Below, piece by piece: positions 29,123-39,800 of a stretch of 64,000 bases of DNA; the first letter of the stretch is position 1, and each line of letters starts with the position of its first letter. Below the pieces are notes generated by a model. The model saw only the letters and a list, made by a program, of their open reading frames with translations. It made no database searches and was not told the DNA's origin. Origin of the DNA: JAKVAV01 sp047632755 (GTDB lineage: Bacteria > Bacteroidota > Bacteroidia > Flavobacteriales_D > Cryomorphaceae); contig JBLIDT010000001.1 of NCBI GenBank assembly GCA_047632755.1, forward strand, positions 248,001 to 312,000. Reading direction: 5' to 3'. The translations under genes and the position numbers were made by a program.

Positions 29123-29137
29123 TTCGCCTTGTTTTAA

Positions 29138-29629
29138 TTACTTCAATTTTCTTAACACTTCCCATCTTGGGTCTATGTCTTTGTTTCCTTGGTTTCCACT
29201 CAATCTGCTGATCGTATCTTGATCGCACTCGTCGAGTGATTCATGAGCTGCTTTAAGAGGCATATTTAAAATGACCATCTCGTTGATTCGACTAGAAACA
29301 TCCAGTTCATGTTCACTTGGCAATAAAACAATGATATCATCGATATCCAATGGTTTTTCGTCGCCATACTTAACAATCACCCTATCGGTGCACTCAAGAG
29401 TTAATTCCATCGTGTCACCACACCGATCACAAGGAACTTCTCCTGTGCCATTGGCACTAAAGTTCAAGATGACCATATTTGATGTTTTCTCTAGCAGAAG
29501 CTTAACCCTAATATTCGGGTTTTTAAGCAATTCACTATCGAAGGATTCAAAGAACAAGTGGTTCAATTCAAATTCGTAATTATGAATCCCTGGCTTTAAA
29601 CCGTAAATGGGTATTACGAATTGTTTCAT
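29138..29629 (-). CDS. YceD/DUF177 family protein
   Basis: A 163-residue member of the YceD (DUF177) family, nearly always encoded before rpmF and linked to 23S rRNA/ribosome assembly in other organisms. Visible family marks are the cysteine pair in PCDRCGDTMEL and the following acidic stretch ending near DIDDIIVLLP. The exact molecular role is not established. A perfect promoter element lies just upstream. Confidence 0.88.
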   Translation of the reverse strand: MKQFVIPIYGLKPGIHNYEFELNHLFFESFDSELLKNPNIRVKLLLEKTSNMVILNFSANGTGEVPCDRCGDTMELTLECTDRVIVKYGDEKPLDIDDIIVLLPSEHELDVSSRINEMVILNMPLKAAHESLDECDQDTISRLSGNQGNKDIDPRWEVLRKLK

Positions 29630-29650
29630 GACCTTTCCCGTAGAGGGTCG

Positions 29651-29659
29651 GCAAAGGTA
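29651..29659 (-). promoter_or_regulatory. -7 promoter element of the yceD-rpmF unit
   Basis: TACCTTTGC on the minus strand is a full match to TAnnTTTGY, 21 bp before the start codon. Confidence 0.6.
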
Positions 29660-29692
29660 GATAAATTTTGAATAAACTAAAAAGGAGAAGGA

Positions 29693-30739
29693 TTATTCTT
29701 TTTTAGTTACTTCCATGGCATTTGCGGCGAGCAGTCTATTTTCTGTTCGATTCTTGTAAATGTCACATGCCATATAGATAGCCTGTCTAAAGCTTTGCTC
29801 ATTGGCGACGCCTTTTCCAGCAATGTCATAGGCTGTTCCGTGAGCGGGTGAAGTACGCACAATGGGCAGTCCTGCTGTGTAGTTGACGCCATAATCGCCT
29901 GCAATTGATTTGAAGGGAATCAAGCCCTGGTCGTGGTACATCGCGAGGACGGCATCAAACTTTTTGAATGTTTCACCCGCAAAAAATCCGTCGGCTGGAT
30001 AGGGACCAAAAGCGAAAACACCCTGTTCTTTTGCTTCATTGATTGCGGGTATAATCACTTCTTTTTCTTCCGTCCCGAGCAAGCCATTGTCTCCCGCGTG
30101 AGGATTAAGGCCCAATACGGCGATTTTTGGTTTCTGAATGGTGAAGTCCATTTCCAGTGACTTATCCATCGTCAGAAGCTTTGAAACAATTTGTTCTTTC
30201 GTGATCTTCTCGCTTACCTCCTTCAAAGGCACATGCCCAGTTACCACTCCAACACGAAGATCTTCCGAGCACATCAACATTAATGCTTGGTCGACATTGC
30301 TATACTTAGCCAAGTATTCGGTGTGTCCTGGAAAGTCAAACCCTTTCTGCTGAATATTTTTCTTGTTGATAGGAGATGTGATCAGCACGTCTATCTTATT
30401 TCCTGCAAGATCTTTTACCGCAGCTTCCAATGACATGAAAGCCAATTTCCCTGCTATTTCTGTCACTTCACCCGGGGAAATAGGGAGTTCTTGTTTTGTT
30501 AAAGAAACAAGGTTCACTTTTTTTGGGATGGCGTCAGCAGCATCTTTTATTCCGTGAAAGGAAAACTGCTCAATATCCAACTCCTTTTTGTAGGCATTAA
30601 GCACTCGATTTGAACCATAAACAATTATAGTTAGATCTTGTGATAGTCTATTGTCTGATACTGTTTTTAGGATAATTTCGGGACCGATCCCGTTCATATC
30701 TCCGAGCGTAATACCTACGCGTATTTTTTCAGTGATCAT
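29693..30739 (-). CDS. pdxA: 4-hydroxythreonine-4-phosphate dehydrogenase
   Basis: Oxidises 4-phosphohydroxy-L-threonine in pyridoxal 5'-phosphate synthesis. The 348 residues show GDMNGIGPEIILKT at the N-terminus, the metal-binding His in FPGHTEYLA, and LNPHAGDNGLLGTEE and MYHDQGLIPFK in the C-terminal half. Its start overlaps the pepA stop by 4 bp, so the two genes are translationally coupled. Confidence 0.95.
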   Translation of the reverse strand: MITEKIRVGITLGDMNGIGPEIILKTVSDNRLSQDLTIIVYGSNRVLNAYKKELDIEQFSFHGIKDAADAIPKKVNLVSLTKQELPISPGEVTEIAGKLAFMSLEAAVKDLAGNKIDVLITSPINKKNIQQKGFDFPGHTEYLAKYSNVDQALMLMCSEDLRVGVVTGHVPLKEVSEKITKEQIVSKLLTMDKSLEMDFTIQKPKIAVLGLNPHAGDNGLLGTEEKEVIIPAINEAKEQGVFAFGPYPADGFFAGETFKKFDAVLAMYHDQGLIPFKSIAGDYGVNYTAGLPIVRTSPAHGTAYDIAGKGVANEQSFRQAIYMACDIYKNRTENRLLAANAMEVTKKE

Positions 30740-32154
30740 GCGCTCAGTTTTTTGAAAAATTCATAAAGTAAGTGAACACCAAAACCCGTGGCCCCTTTTG
30801 GTAAATAACCTCTTGCTGAAGTAAGAAACGCAGGCCCTGCGATGTCGATATGCATCCAAGGGTAATCCGTAAATTTTTGCAGAAATTTACCAGCAATAAT
30901 TACATCCGCCATTGGTGTTGGACCTAAATTTCGGGTGTCGGCGATATCGCTATGCAAGTCAGTTTCGTAGTCATCCCAAAGTGGGAACTCCACCAAACGC
31001 TCGTGCGAAGCAAAGCCAGCATTTATCAAAGTCTTTTTCGTTTTTTCGTCGGCAGTTCCCATAGCGGCAGCGGCGTAGTTTCCTATAGCACGCATCGAAG
31101 ACCCAGTGAGCGTGGCCAAGTCCATTACCAAAGAAGGGTGGTACTGTTTGGCATAAGCCAATGCGTCGGCCATCACTAGACGACCTTCAGCATCCGTATT
31201 CATCACTTCCACGTGGGTTCCGTCGTACATGGTTATAACGTCTCCAGGCCCATAGGAGTCTGGCCCCAGTTGGTTGTCTGTAGCAGGTATCAAGCCTATG
31301 ATATGCAGAGGTACCTCGTTCAAAGCACATGCGTGAATGGCTCCTGCTACTGCAGCCGCTCCACCCATATCACATTTCATAATATCCATGGAATTGGCCG
31401 TAGGTTTCAGGCTCAATCCACCCGTATCATAGACGATACCTTTACCAACCAGAACTATTGGACTTTCGTTGGTTGCGTTTTTGGGTTTGTATTCTATAAT
31501 TGAGAAAGTAGGTTCCTTTGTGCTCCCCTGATTTACGCTGAGTAATCCCCCCATTTTAAGGGACTTAATACGGGATTTCCCTAAAACTTCTACGCTATAT
31601 CCGCCTCTTTGCCCAGCATTGACTATGCGCTGAGCAAGCTCCTTGGCTGTAAGCACGTTAGCGGGCTCATTTACCAAGTCTCGAGCGAAGAATATTGCTT
31701 CCGTCAAACCAGTCAATTCTTTGATTTCGTTATCAGAAGAAGATAAAATCGAAATTCGCTCCAAGTAATAGGGGTTGCTCTCTTTTTTATAAATTTCAAA
31801 TCGGTAATCTTTCAAGGCCATACCAAGGGCAATGAAAGTAGAGCCTTCGTCTGCTAGTTCGACTTCTTTTGATCTTTGCCTTGATAATTCTTCCCACACA
31901 GATGATCCGAATTGTCGAAACTGTTCAGATTTGTTCTTTCCACTTTCTAAAGGCGCGCCCTGAATTAAAAAGAGATTGCCATCTTGGATGGTCCTTACTT
32001 TTTGTCCTCTAGCAAATTTAGCTTTGAGGGACTTTTCACCATCACTTGTAATTATATCGGATACGCTTTTAGGTATTTTGGTTCCTATAAAACAAATAGG
32101 ATTATTACCAGATAATGTTTTTAGCTTTTTATAGACTGGAAGCATGATTTTCAT
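30736..32154 (-). CDS. pepA: Leucyl aminopeptidase family protein (M17)
   Basis: A cytosolic di-metal aminopeptidase that removes N-terminal residues from peptides. The C-terminal M17 domain has the signature NTDAEGRLVMADAL and the metal-binding Lys/Asp in VGKGIVYDTGGLSLKP. The total of 472 residues is normal and the N-terminal domain is divergent as usual. A second in-frame ATG lies at 32145. A promoter element lies 10 bp upstream; the gene overlaps pdxA. Confidence 0.93.
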   Translation of the reverse strand: MKIMLPVYKKLKTLSGNNPICFIGTKIPKSVSDIITSDGEKSLKAKFARGQKVRTIQDGNLFLIQGAPLESGKNKSEQFRQFGSSVWEELSRQRSKEVELADEGSTFIALGMALKDYRFEIYKKESNPYYLERISILSSSDNEIKELTGLTEAIFFARDLVNEPANVLTAKELAQRIVNAGQRGGYSVEVLGKSRIKSLKMGGLLSVNQGSTKEPTFSIIEYKPKNATNESPIVLVGKGIVYDTGGLSLKPTANSMDIMKCDMGGAAAVAGAIHACALNEVPLHIIGLIPATDNQLGPDSYGPGDVITMYDGTHVEVMNTDAEGRLVMADALAYAKQYHPSLVMDLATLTGSSMRAIGNYAAAAMGTADEKTKKTLINAGFASHERLVEFPLWDDYETDLHSDIADTRNLGPTPMADVIIAGKFLQKFTDYPWMHIDIAGPAFLTSARGYLPKGATGFGVHLLYEFFKKLSA

Positions 32155-32163
32155 TTTAGAAAC

Positions 32164-32172
32164 ACAAAACTA
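32164..32172 (-). promoter_or_regulatory. -7 promoter element of pepA-pdxA
   Basis: TAGTTTTGT on the minus strand is a full match to TAnnTTTGY, 9 bp before the pepA ATG. Confidence 0.55.
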
Positions 32173-32290
32173 ACTTTTTCCAGCTGACCACTGGGAGACT
32201 GAACTAGGCGTAACTTTAGATGTTAGACGGAAGGATAGCCGTGAAGTTCGTTCTTCTTTTGCTACTTTTAGATCATTGATTTTTCAGGAC

Positions 32291-34957
32291 TTGAAAAGAA
32301 CTCTCATTGTACTTGTTTCCCTTTTGTTTTCGCTTTTGGCGAATGCCACCCATAATAGGGCGGGCGAGATTACATACAAGCATGTAGCAGGAAACACGTA
32401 CGAGTTCACTGTATTTACTTATACGAAAATCTCTGCGCCTGCTGACAGGCCATGGTTGCCCATTGTTTGGGGCGACGGAAGCCCTGCCGACAGTCTAGAG
32501 CGATCACAAATCAATTCATTCCCTGATCGGGATTCCCAGGAGAACATCTACATCAAACGACACACATTTCCAGGGTCTGGAGAATATGAGATTTGCATAA
32601 CGGACCCCAACAGAAATGGGGGGATTCTAAATATTGATAATGGGAATTCATTATTTGTGGTTTTTGCCATCCAAACAAAACTCAGAATATCTGCAGCCGT
32701 TCAAGCCAATAACTCTGTTCGTTTCACAAATCTTCCGCTGCAGGATGCGTGTAAATTCCAGCCTTGGGTTTACAATCCAGGAGCAGTCGATATTGATGGA
32801 GACAGTTTGTCATTCAAGCTCGTTCCAAGTATGGGCGCTGGCTGCGCGCCTTTTGAATTGGGTTTTTATGTTTACCCTGACGAGGTAAATGCGTTAGGAG
32901 GTTCACCCGATCCTACGAACAATATAAATATCGACCCCCTTACGGGAACGATCATATGGCAATCGCCACAGCGAAACGGAGAGTATAACATCGCATTCAT
33001 TGTTGAAGAATGGAGAAATGGTGTGAGCCTGGGACAAGTAATGCGCGATATGCAAATAGTAGTGAATGACTGCGCCAATCTGCCGCCCGAGATTGGTTTT
33101 ATACCAGATACATGCATAGAGGCTGGTCAAAATCTCAACTTTGAAATTACGGCTACCGATCCTGAGGGTTCTAATTTAGAGATTGCCGCTTTCGGGCTTC
33201 CTTTTGAAGTCGATAACGCGGCTATCATAATCCAAGAGGGAATGATGCCTCCAGTGCAAGCAGAGTTTCGGTGGGACACCGAATGTCCAAATGTGCGCTT
33301 ACAGCCGTATCAAGTTACGTTTCAAGTTACGGACAATGGTCCTGGTGTGCCACTTGTGGACATTACCACCATGAATATCACAGTGGTGGCGCCCGCGCCT
33401 CAGAACTTGCAGGCAGAAGCCATTGGCAGTTCCATACAGCTCAACTGGGACCCCTCACCCTGCGCCGAGGCAATCGGATATAAGATTTATAGGCGCATTG
33501 GTCCTTTCGGGTTTGAACCAGGTCAGTGCGAAACAGGTGTGCCTGAGTACACTGGCTTCAGTCTAATAGACACTACTTTGGGATTGTTCAGCACTTCTTT
33601 TCTAGACAATGATGAAGTCCTTTTCGGCCGACAAAATTGCTACATGGTTGTGGCTTGCTTTCCTGATGGAGCGGAAAGTTATGCAAGCAATGAATCATGC
33701 GCCGAGATTATTTTTGGAATTCCGATCATTAAGAAGAACAGTGTTGGTATTACCGCTTTTGCTGGTGTAGATACCGTAAGTTGGAGAAACCCAATTGATC
33801 TTGATCTTGACGTATTTCCGGGGCCGTATCAATACAGATTGTTTCGCTCAGAGGGCTATGGAGCTGCTGAAGATCTCGTATTTGAATCGATCATAAAAGT
33901 CGATTTAGAGGATTTGCCATTGACTTTTACACCCCCACCGTTTACAAATACCCTTGATACGGCGAATACATATAGGGTAGAGTTAATGAGTAATGGTGAG
34001 TTCGCAGCACGCTCAAATTTGGCCTCTAGCATCTTTCTTCAGCTCATTCCAAATGACAATCAAATGGAGCTGACTTGGATAGAAGAGACCCCTTGGCCCA
34101 ATTATCTGTATGACATTTTCAGAAGGGCGGAAGGTGAGGCGGATTTTCAACTCCTTGCCACAATTGATACGGTGGGATATTTAGACTTAGACTTGCGCAA
34201 TAATCGAGAGTACTGTTATTACTTAGTTGCAAAAGGATCCTATTTCGCTGAGCTTGAAAATGACACCTTAATCAATTATTCCCAACAAGCTTGTTCCATC
34301 CCGTTTGATCGCAGTCCACCCTGTCCTCCTGAGCTTTTTGGAGAATCAGATTGTGTAGATCTATTTGTAGATCTGGAGTGGACCAACCCGAATATAGAAT
34401 GCGAGGATACCGATGATGTGACTGGATACAATCTATACTATTCACCCACGGAAGACGGTGAATTTGAGTTTTTGGAATCTTTCCAAGGAGAGTTTTCAAA
34501 TGAGTTGTTCAGAGATTTGCTGGATGAAAATTCTATTTCAGGGTGTTATTTAGTCACCGCACTCGATTCACTGTCTCCATGGCCCGATGGTAGTTTGGTT
34601 CAAAATGAAAGTGAGTTTAGCAATATCGTTTGCTTTGACAATTGTCCTGAATATGCGTTTCCAAACGTCTTCACGCCGAACGGCGACGGAAGAAATGACA
34701 TTTTGATCCCATTTCCAATAAGGTCTGTAGACGCGGTAGAATTTTCGATATTCAATCGTTGGGGAGGAATAGTCTTTGAATCCACCGACCCGAAAATTCT
34801 ATGGAATGGAGAGAACATTCAATCGGGTGGTATCGTTACTAATGGCACATACTTCTATGTTTGCAGAGTTTTTACTATAAGACTTACTGGCATAGAACCG
34901 ATAGATCTGTCAGGCTACATTACCATTTTCGCTGAAAAAGGAAACATCCTAGATTAA
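32291..34957 (+). CDS. Secreted fibronectin-type III protein with T9SS type B sorting domain
   Basis: About 888 residues. The signal peptide (KRTLIVLVSLLFSLLANA) is followed by THNRAGEITYKHV, a start seen in many Bacteroidetes gliding-motility-associated proteins. The middle contains cadherin/Ig-like and fibronectin type III-like strands (SSIQLNWDPSPCAEAIGYKI, a second near residue 600, and a third before the C-terminus). The end, NVFTPNGDGRNDILIPFP and FNRWGGIVFES, is a type B sorting domain, so export by T9SS and surface or matrix attachment are expected. No ATG exists near the start: I chose TTG 32291 because it begins the signal peptide; TTG 32276 is the alternative. Substrate unknown. 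Confidence 0.85.
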   Translation: MKRTLIVLVSLLFSLLANATHNRAGEITYKHVAGNTYEFTVFTYTKISAPADRPWLPIVWGDGSPADSLERSQINSFPDRDSQENIYIKRHTFPGSGEYEICITDPNRNGGILNIDNGNSLFVVFAIQTKLRISAAVQANNSVRFTNLPLQDACKFQPWVYNPGAVDIDGDSLSFKLVPSMGAGCAPFELGFYVYPDEVNALGGSPDPTNNINIDPLTGTIIWQSPQRNGEYNIAFIVEEWRNGVSLGQVMRDMQIVVNDCANLPPEIGFIPDTCIEAGQNLNFEITATDPEGSNLEIAAFGLPFEVDNAAIIIQEGMMPPVQAEFRWDTECPNVRLQPYQVTFQVTDNGPGVPLVDITTMNITVVAPAPQNLQAEAIGSSIQLNWDPSPCAEAIGYKIYRRIGPFGFEPGQCETGVPEYTGFSLIDTTLGLFSTSFLDNDEVLFGRQNCYMVVACFPDGAESYASNESCAEIIFGIPIIKKNSVGITAFAGVDTVSWRNPIDLDLDVFPGPYQYRLFRSEGYGAAEDLVFESIIKVDLEDLPLTFTPPPFTNTLDTANTYRVELMSNGEFAARSNLASSIFLQLIPNDNQMELTWIEETPWPNYLYDIFRRAEGEADFQLLATIDTVGYLDLDLRNNREYCYYLVAKGSYFAELENDTLINYSQQACSIPFDRSPPCPPELFGESDCVDLFVDLEWTNPNIECEDTDDVTGYNLYYSPTEDGEFEFLESFQGEFSNELFRDLLDENSISGCYLVTALDSLSPWPDGSLVQNESEFSNIVCFDNCPEYAFPNVFTPNGDGRNDILIPFPIRSVDAVEFSIFNRWGGIVFESTDPKILWNGENIQSGGIVTNGTYFYVCRVFTIRLTGIEPIDLSGYITIFAEKGNILD

Positions 34958-34964
34958 CCCCAAC

Positions 34965-35576
34965 ATGTTCACAGGTATTATTGAAACAACGGGCTCAGTG
35001 AGGTCCATTGCACAAGAAGGAAAGAATATACACTTCACTATTAAATCAGCAGTCAGTGACGATCTTAAGATCGACCAGAGCATTGCTCACGATGGCGCTT
35101 GCCTAACCGTGGTTGAATTGTCAGAAGGTTCTCATGTGGTTACGGCTATTGCCGAAACATTGAGAAAAACGAGTCTGGGGAGCTGGAAAGTAGGAACACA
35201 CGTCAATCTGGAGAGGTGTATGCCCATGACGGGAAGGTTTGACGGGCACATCGTCCAAGGGCACGTCGATACCACTGGAACGGTCACCGAGGTTTATGAA
35301 GAAGGTGGAAGTTGGAGATTCTTTTTCGAACACGAAAAGAACATGGATTTCATGACTGTCCCAAAGGGTTCTATAACCATCAATGGCGTGAGCCTCACCG
35401 TTGTTGATAGCTCACCAAAAGGTTTTTCGGTTGCCATTATACCCTATACCTACGAGCATACTGGTTTCAAAGATTTCGCTGCAGGCGATACTGTGAATCT
35501 TGAATTCGACATTATTGGCAAATACGTCAGAGAAATGATGAGGCGCGAAAAAAAGACCAACGAGAGTCTAATCTAG
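34965..35576 (+). CDS. ribE: Riboflavin synthase, alpha subunit
   Basis: Converts two 6,7-dimethyl-8-ribityllumazine to riboflavin. The 203 residues show two homologous lumazine-binding barrels: MFTGIIETTG at the start with DGACLTVVE, and GHIVQGHVDTTGTV with SITINGVSLTVVD in the second. It begins 7 bp after the preceding T9SS cargo gene and may be read from the same transcript. No FMN riboswitch is visible upstream. Confidence 0.96.
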   Translation: MFTGIIETTGSVRSIAQEGKNIHFTIKSAVSDDLKIDQSIAHDGACLTVVELSEGSHVVTAIAETLRKTSLGSWKVGTHVNLERCMPMTGRFDGHIVQGHVDTTGTVTEVYEEGGSWRFFFEHEKNMDFMTVPKGSITINGVSLTVVDSSPKGFSVAIIPYTYEHTGFKDFAAGDTVNLEFDIIGKYVREMMRREKKTNESLI

Positions 35577-35775
35577 AGAGTTCATTAGCAGGGCACATTC
35601 ATTTTCAAATACTTAGCGAAAGCGAGCTCACAACTAACGGGTGTAACCAAGGAGTCCTCCTCAGGCAGATGAACTGTAAATCTTTCAGCCTTGATCTGCG
35701 GTTTCTACAGTAAGTTCCTAGACCAAGCCACAGGCATGGTGCAACGCCGATATCGGACTATTTAGGTAGACTCAA

Positions 35776-36762
35776 CTAGAATACTTCAGAAGCGATTTCC
35801 TTTACGGCTTCCGATCTACCCATGGTGTAATAGTGCAGGCATGGTACGCCGTGTTCTAGCAGTTCTTGACTTTGTTTAATCGACCATTTAATTCCAACTT
35901 TATTTACTTGATCATTGGTTTTACAATCCATTAACTGATCAGCCAAATCTTCGGGGAAGTCTATAAAGAATGTCTTTGGCAAAAACTGAATATGACGCAA
36001 AGAGGTAATTGGCTTGAGGCCTGGGATGATGGGAACTTTAATTCCTATATCGCGGCAGCGTTTCTCAAAGTCGAAAAACTTCTGATTGTCGTAAAACATC
36101 TGTGTGGTAATGTATTCTGCGCCAGCATCTACCTTTTGCTTAAGGTATTTTAAGTCGGTTTTACCGTTCATCGACTCGTAGTGTTTTTCAGGATACCCAG
36201 CTGAGCCGATGCAAAAGTTGGTCTTTCCACTATTTTCATTTTCCTCGTGCAGATAACTGCCTTGATTCAAATGAGCAATCTGATCAATCAGTTCTTCCGC
36301 GAACTGGTGCCCAAGTTCTTCAGGTACAAAATTGTTTTCACTTTTGATGGGGTCACCTCGGAGCGCCAATACATTGTCTACACCCAGAAAGTGAAGGTCA
36401 ATCAAGGCGTTTTCGGTCTCTTCCTTTGTGAATCCTCCGCATATAAGGTGAGGAACCGCATCAATGTCGTAATGGTTAATAATTGCTGCACAAATCCCAA
36501 CGGTTCCAGGTCGCTTTTTAATGCTGACCTTCTTAAGCATATCGTTCGGAAACTTTTTATAAATGTATTCTTCGCGGTGATAGGTAACATTAATAAAAGG
36601 AGGATTGAAATCCATCAATGGGTCTATTCCTCGATAAATGTCTTCTATTCCCTTTCCCTTGAGAGGGGGCAATATTTCGAACGAAAAGAGGGTGCTCTTA
36701 GCTCGATTCAGGTGTTCTGTTACTTTCACGCTCCGTTTTTTAGGGGCTAATATAAAAGGCAA
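35776..36762 (-). CDS. metF: 5,10-methylenetetrahydrofolate reductase
   Basis: Reduces methylene-THF to methyl-THF for methionine synthesis, using FAD. The TIM-barrel protein shows FSFEILPPLKG with the catalytic Glu, FINVTYHREE, NVLALRGDP and GSAGYPEKH, as in Bacteroidetes MetF. The ATG at 36762 adds an 11-residue extension; a GTG at 36729 (then KVTEHLNRA) matches the usual family start better. It lies 44 bp downstream of a T9SS cargo gene on the same strand. No SAM riboswitch was recognised. Confidence 0.95.
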   Translation of the reverse strand: MPFILAPKKRSVKVTEHLNRAKSTLFSFEILPPLKGKGIEDIYRGIDPLMDFNPPFINVTYHREEYIYKKFPNDMLKKVSIKKRPGTVGICAAIINHYDIDAVPHLICGGFTKEETENALIDLHFLGVDNVLALRGDPIKSENNFVPEELGHQFAEELIDQIAHLNQGSYLHEENENSGKTNFCIGSAGYPEKHYESMNGKTDLKYLKQKVDAGAEYITTQMFYDNQKFFDFEKRCRDIGIKVPIIPGLKPITSLRHIQFLPKTFFIDFPEDLADQLMDCKTNDQVNKVGIKWSIKQSQELLEHGVPCLHYYTMGRSEAVKEIASEVF

Positions 36763-36806
36763 GCCCTAATATCGAGCTCGTCTTTTAGTATAATAATTTG
36801 AAAGGA

Positions 36807-39800
36807 TTATTGTTCGCTACCTTCTTCGGTAATTATCGTAAGATTCCCTGTTTCAATTTTGTCGACGGAAGGAAGCTTCAACTCATAGAAGTAGACCCCT
36901 CCAGGAAGATCGTCGGGATCCCAACCCTTGTTTTCGGCTTGGTATTGATCATAAGACGAACTAGAGAAAACCTCTTGACCCCATCGATTAAATACAGCTA
37001 GAGATGCTCCTGGGAAAAACTCAACGAATTGAACCTGGAATAGATCATTCAAGCCGTCACCATTTGGTGTGACGATATTGGGAATGTTGTAGATACAAGC
37101 AATAGGAGTAAAGATTAATGTATCTCGACCTGGCTCTGGACATCTGCCATACTCATCAAAGGTAAAGACAGTGGCCATGTAACTTTCTACAGGTTCAAAC
37201 GAAAGTGGAGGGAAGTTTTGGAATTGGTCAAAATCAAAATCAGTAGTGGGGGTTAGTGCACCAGGATTAATCGGAGCAAGTTCCCAGAAGTAAGATCCAT
37301 TTCCAGCTCCTTGCAGCACTGCAGTTAGATTAAGAGAATCATCTTCAAAACAAAATATTGGATTTTCTGGGAGAATCGTCAAATCAGGTTGCTCAAACCA
37401 CTTGAAGTTTCGGGTAACCGCATCATTTGGGCACCTTACGTCTGTATAGGTGATGAGGTAATCGCCGAACTCAGGAGCGATGATTTCAGTTACAATGGCA
37501 TCAGGTGCTGAAAAGATAATTCCATCATCGTCGGTAGTCCATGAACCACCAATACTTTCGGGAACCACTTCCACTGCTCTAAATCGTGGAACTAGACCAC
37601 ATATCGTATCACCTTCGAAGTTTACTTCAATGGCGGTTACATTAGAAGTGTCGGCTGCGGTTCCGCAAAAACCAGTAATAGTCAATATGATTTCTCCTGA
37701 ACTGCTTACCGTTGTGCTATAGTCAGTCGTATTATAAGTGCCACCGTCTTGTGTCCAATTAATAAAGAAGTTGCCCGAATTTGCCTCCTGAGGTCCCGCA
37801 TCGTATAGTATGCTAGACCCTCCGCATAGCACGGTATCTTCGAAGAAAGGCTGTATTTGTGGGACAGGACGAAAATCAATTTCAGCTTGACTGGTATACC
37901 CACAATTGTTTTCCGTGTATTCTAGGTTGTAAACCCCAAACTCAGTGGCAGTAATAGTGGTAAAACCAAATTCATTCTCATTAGAGAAGATTAACTCAGC
38001 CGTTTCAGTAGGCAGGTCAAGAACTTCATAGACTCCTCCATCTGGGTCATTATTTGGATTTAGAGAGTCGATTAGAAAACAAGCGATATTGCTGCTGAAA
38101 ATAGGTAGCGGTCGAACGTAAACAAAGAAGGTGGTATCGTGGATACAACCAAAACTGTCCTCTACCACAAAGGTGAACGCATTGTTTCCTTCGTTAGAGG
38201 GAACAATCGTAATGCTCGTGTCGGAATTGAACACGATGTCCTCATCTTCTACCCAAAATGTGTTTACAATTTCTGGGGTGTAGTAAATAGTGTCTAGTTC
38301 GAAGTCTGGTCCGAATTCCATTCCCCAATTGAAAATGTAACCATTGTCTGCTCCAATGTTGTCTCTAATGGTTATTGTCCAATCGCCATTAAGGGGGCAT
38401 CCGTTGAAAGAAGTTTCGAATTCCTCTGCAGGCAAATAGGTTCCTGAAATCATGGCATTTCCACCAGGAGGAAATGAGCTGACGGGCACTGTGTTTCCAC
38501 TAGCAAATTCCTCGGCCATAGCTTGAAGGGCCCCGTCATCCGAAAAACAATAATCGAATCCGATTCCTTCGGTTTCTGTGCCATCATCATTGGCATCACC
38601 CAAAAAAGTAAGGCCACCGCCAAAACCATTCCCTGGGTAACCGCCAGCTCCGCCAAAACCATCGAACAACAATGCTGTCTGACCATTTGGACAAGTGAGC
38701 CATGCTTCTAAATCCCCGAGATAAGTATGCTCCATGTTCAAACAAACATTAACCAAATCCCCTGGCTGAGAAATAACAGGATCTTCTAGATAGCCCTCTA
38801 TTTCTATAGTTGTTTGGTATTCCTCTCCGTTGCCATCCGGCAGAAATCGGCTATCGGTAAAGTCGTAATTTGGTTGCACTATACTCGTACTTGGACTTAC
38901 ACCAACGGTATCGGGAAATAAAATACCTCCAGTAATAACGGTTGTGTCACCTAGGCAAAGGGTATCACCAAAAACGATGTTCGAAAAAATTGGACGAGGT
39001 GCCATCAGTAAATAGGCTTCATACCTTTCGACTTGACCTTCCACATCTATTAAAGTAATCGTGGCTAAGTAACCACCTGGCTCAGGGTAGCTGTATGTCA
39101 GTGTATTCAAGAAAATGCCCTCAAATACATCACCATTGCCCATATCCCAAATGAAATTGCATTCAGCGGCAAGCTGCTCATATCCGTCACCTGTCGCATC
39201 AGATAGTGGGAATGATGGATTTGCGGTGAAATTGAGCGTGTCCCCAAAACAGAAAGTGATGACATTTTCGTCAAGGCCTATGTCTGGAAAAGTATCAGTA
39301 GATAATCCGAATGGTGGATCGATAAATACAGAAAGATTGAAAGGTTGGAGTTCTCGAAGACAATTAATTTGCGCCAAAAATCCTTCTCCCGAGCTGTTCT
39401 CGCCAGATTCCCAAACAAAAGTCACACAAGGAACCGTCGTTGTTAAAAACACACCGTCTGGATCAGTGATGCTATTGAAAGCGCCCAAAAGTTCGCCGCC
39501 TGTGCCAACGCCTGCATAAATAAAGAGCGTACTGTTGCCATCTACATCCCACAAATTGAGGGTGTCATTTCCATTAATCTGTGGGATCATGATGATTTGA
39601 ACGGAATCACCTACCAACGTATTTAAACAAGCTGTGATTTGATAGGTCTCACCTGGAAGGTAATTCCCATCGTCAGCATTGCTATCCGTAATATAGATTG
39701 GATTATCACAATTCGTTGATTCAACCGTTCCTCCATCAGAAATGGGTATAAGTTCTTGTGCGGAAACTGAATTTAACGCTACTGCTAATAAGAGGACTAG

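Noticed and set aside
35640..35720. ACTGTA/TACAGT hairpin between ribE and metF
   Set aside because: The 6-bp stem has a long loop and no T run; it may be chance.
34958..36800. FMN or SAM riboswitch near ribE or metF
   Set aside because: ribE begins 7 bp after the previous gene and the metF upstream gap is only 44 bp, without recognisable aptamer elements.
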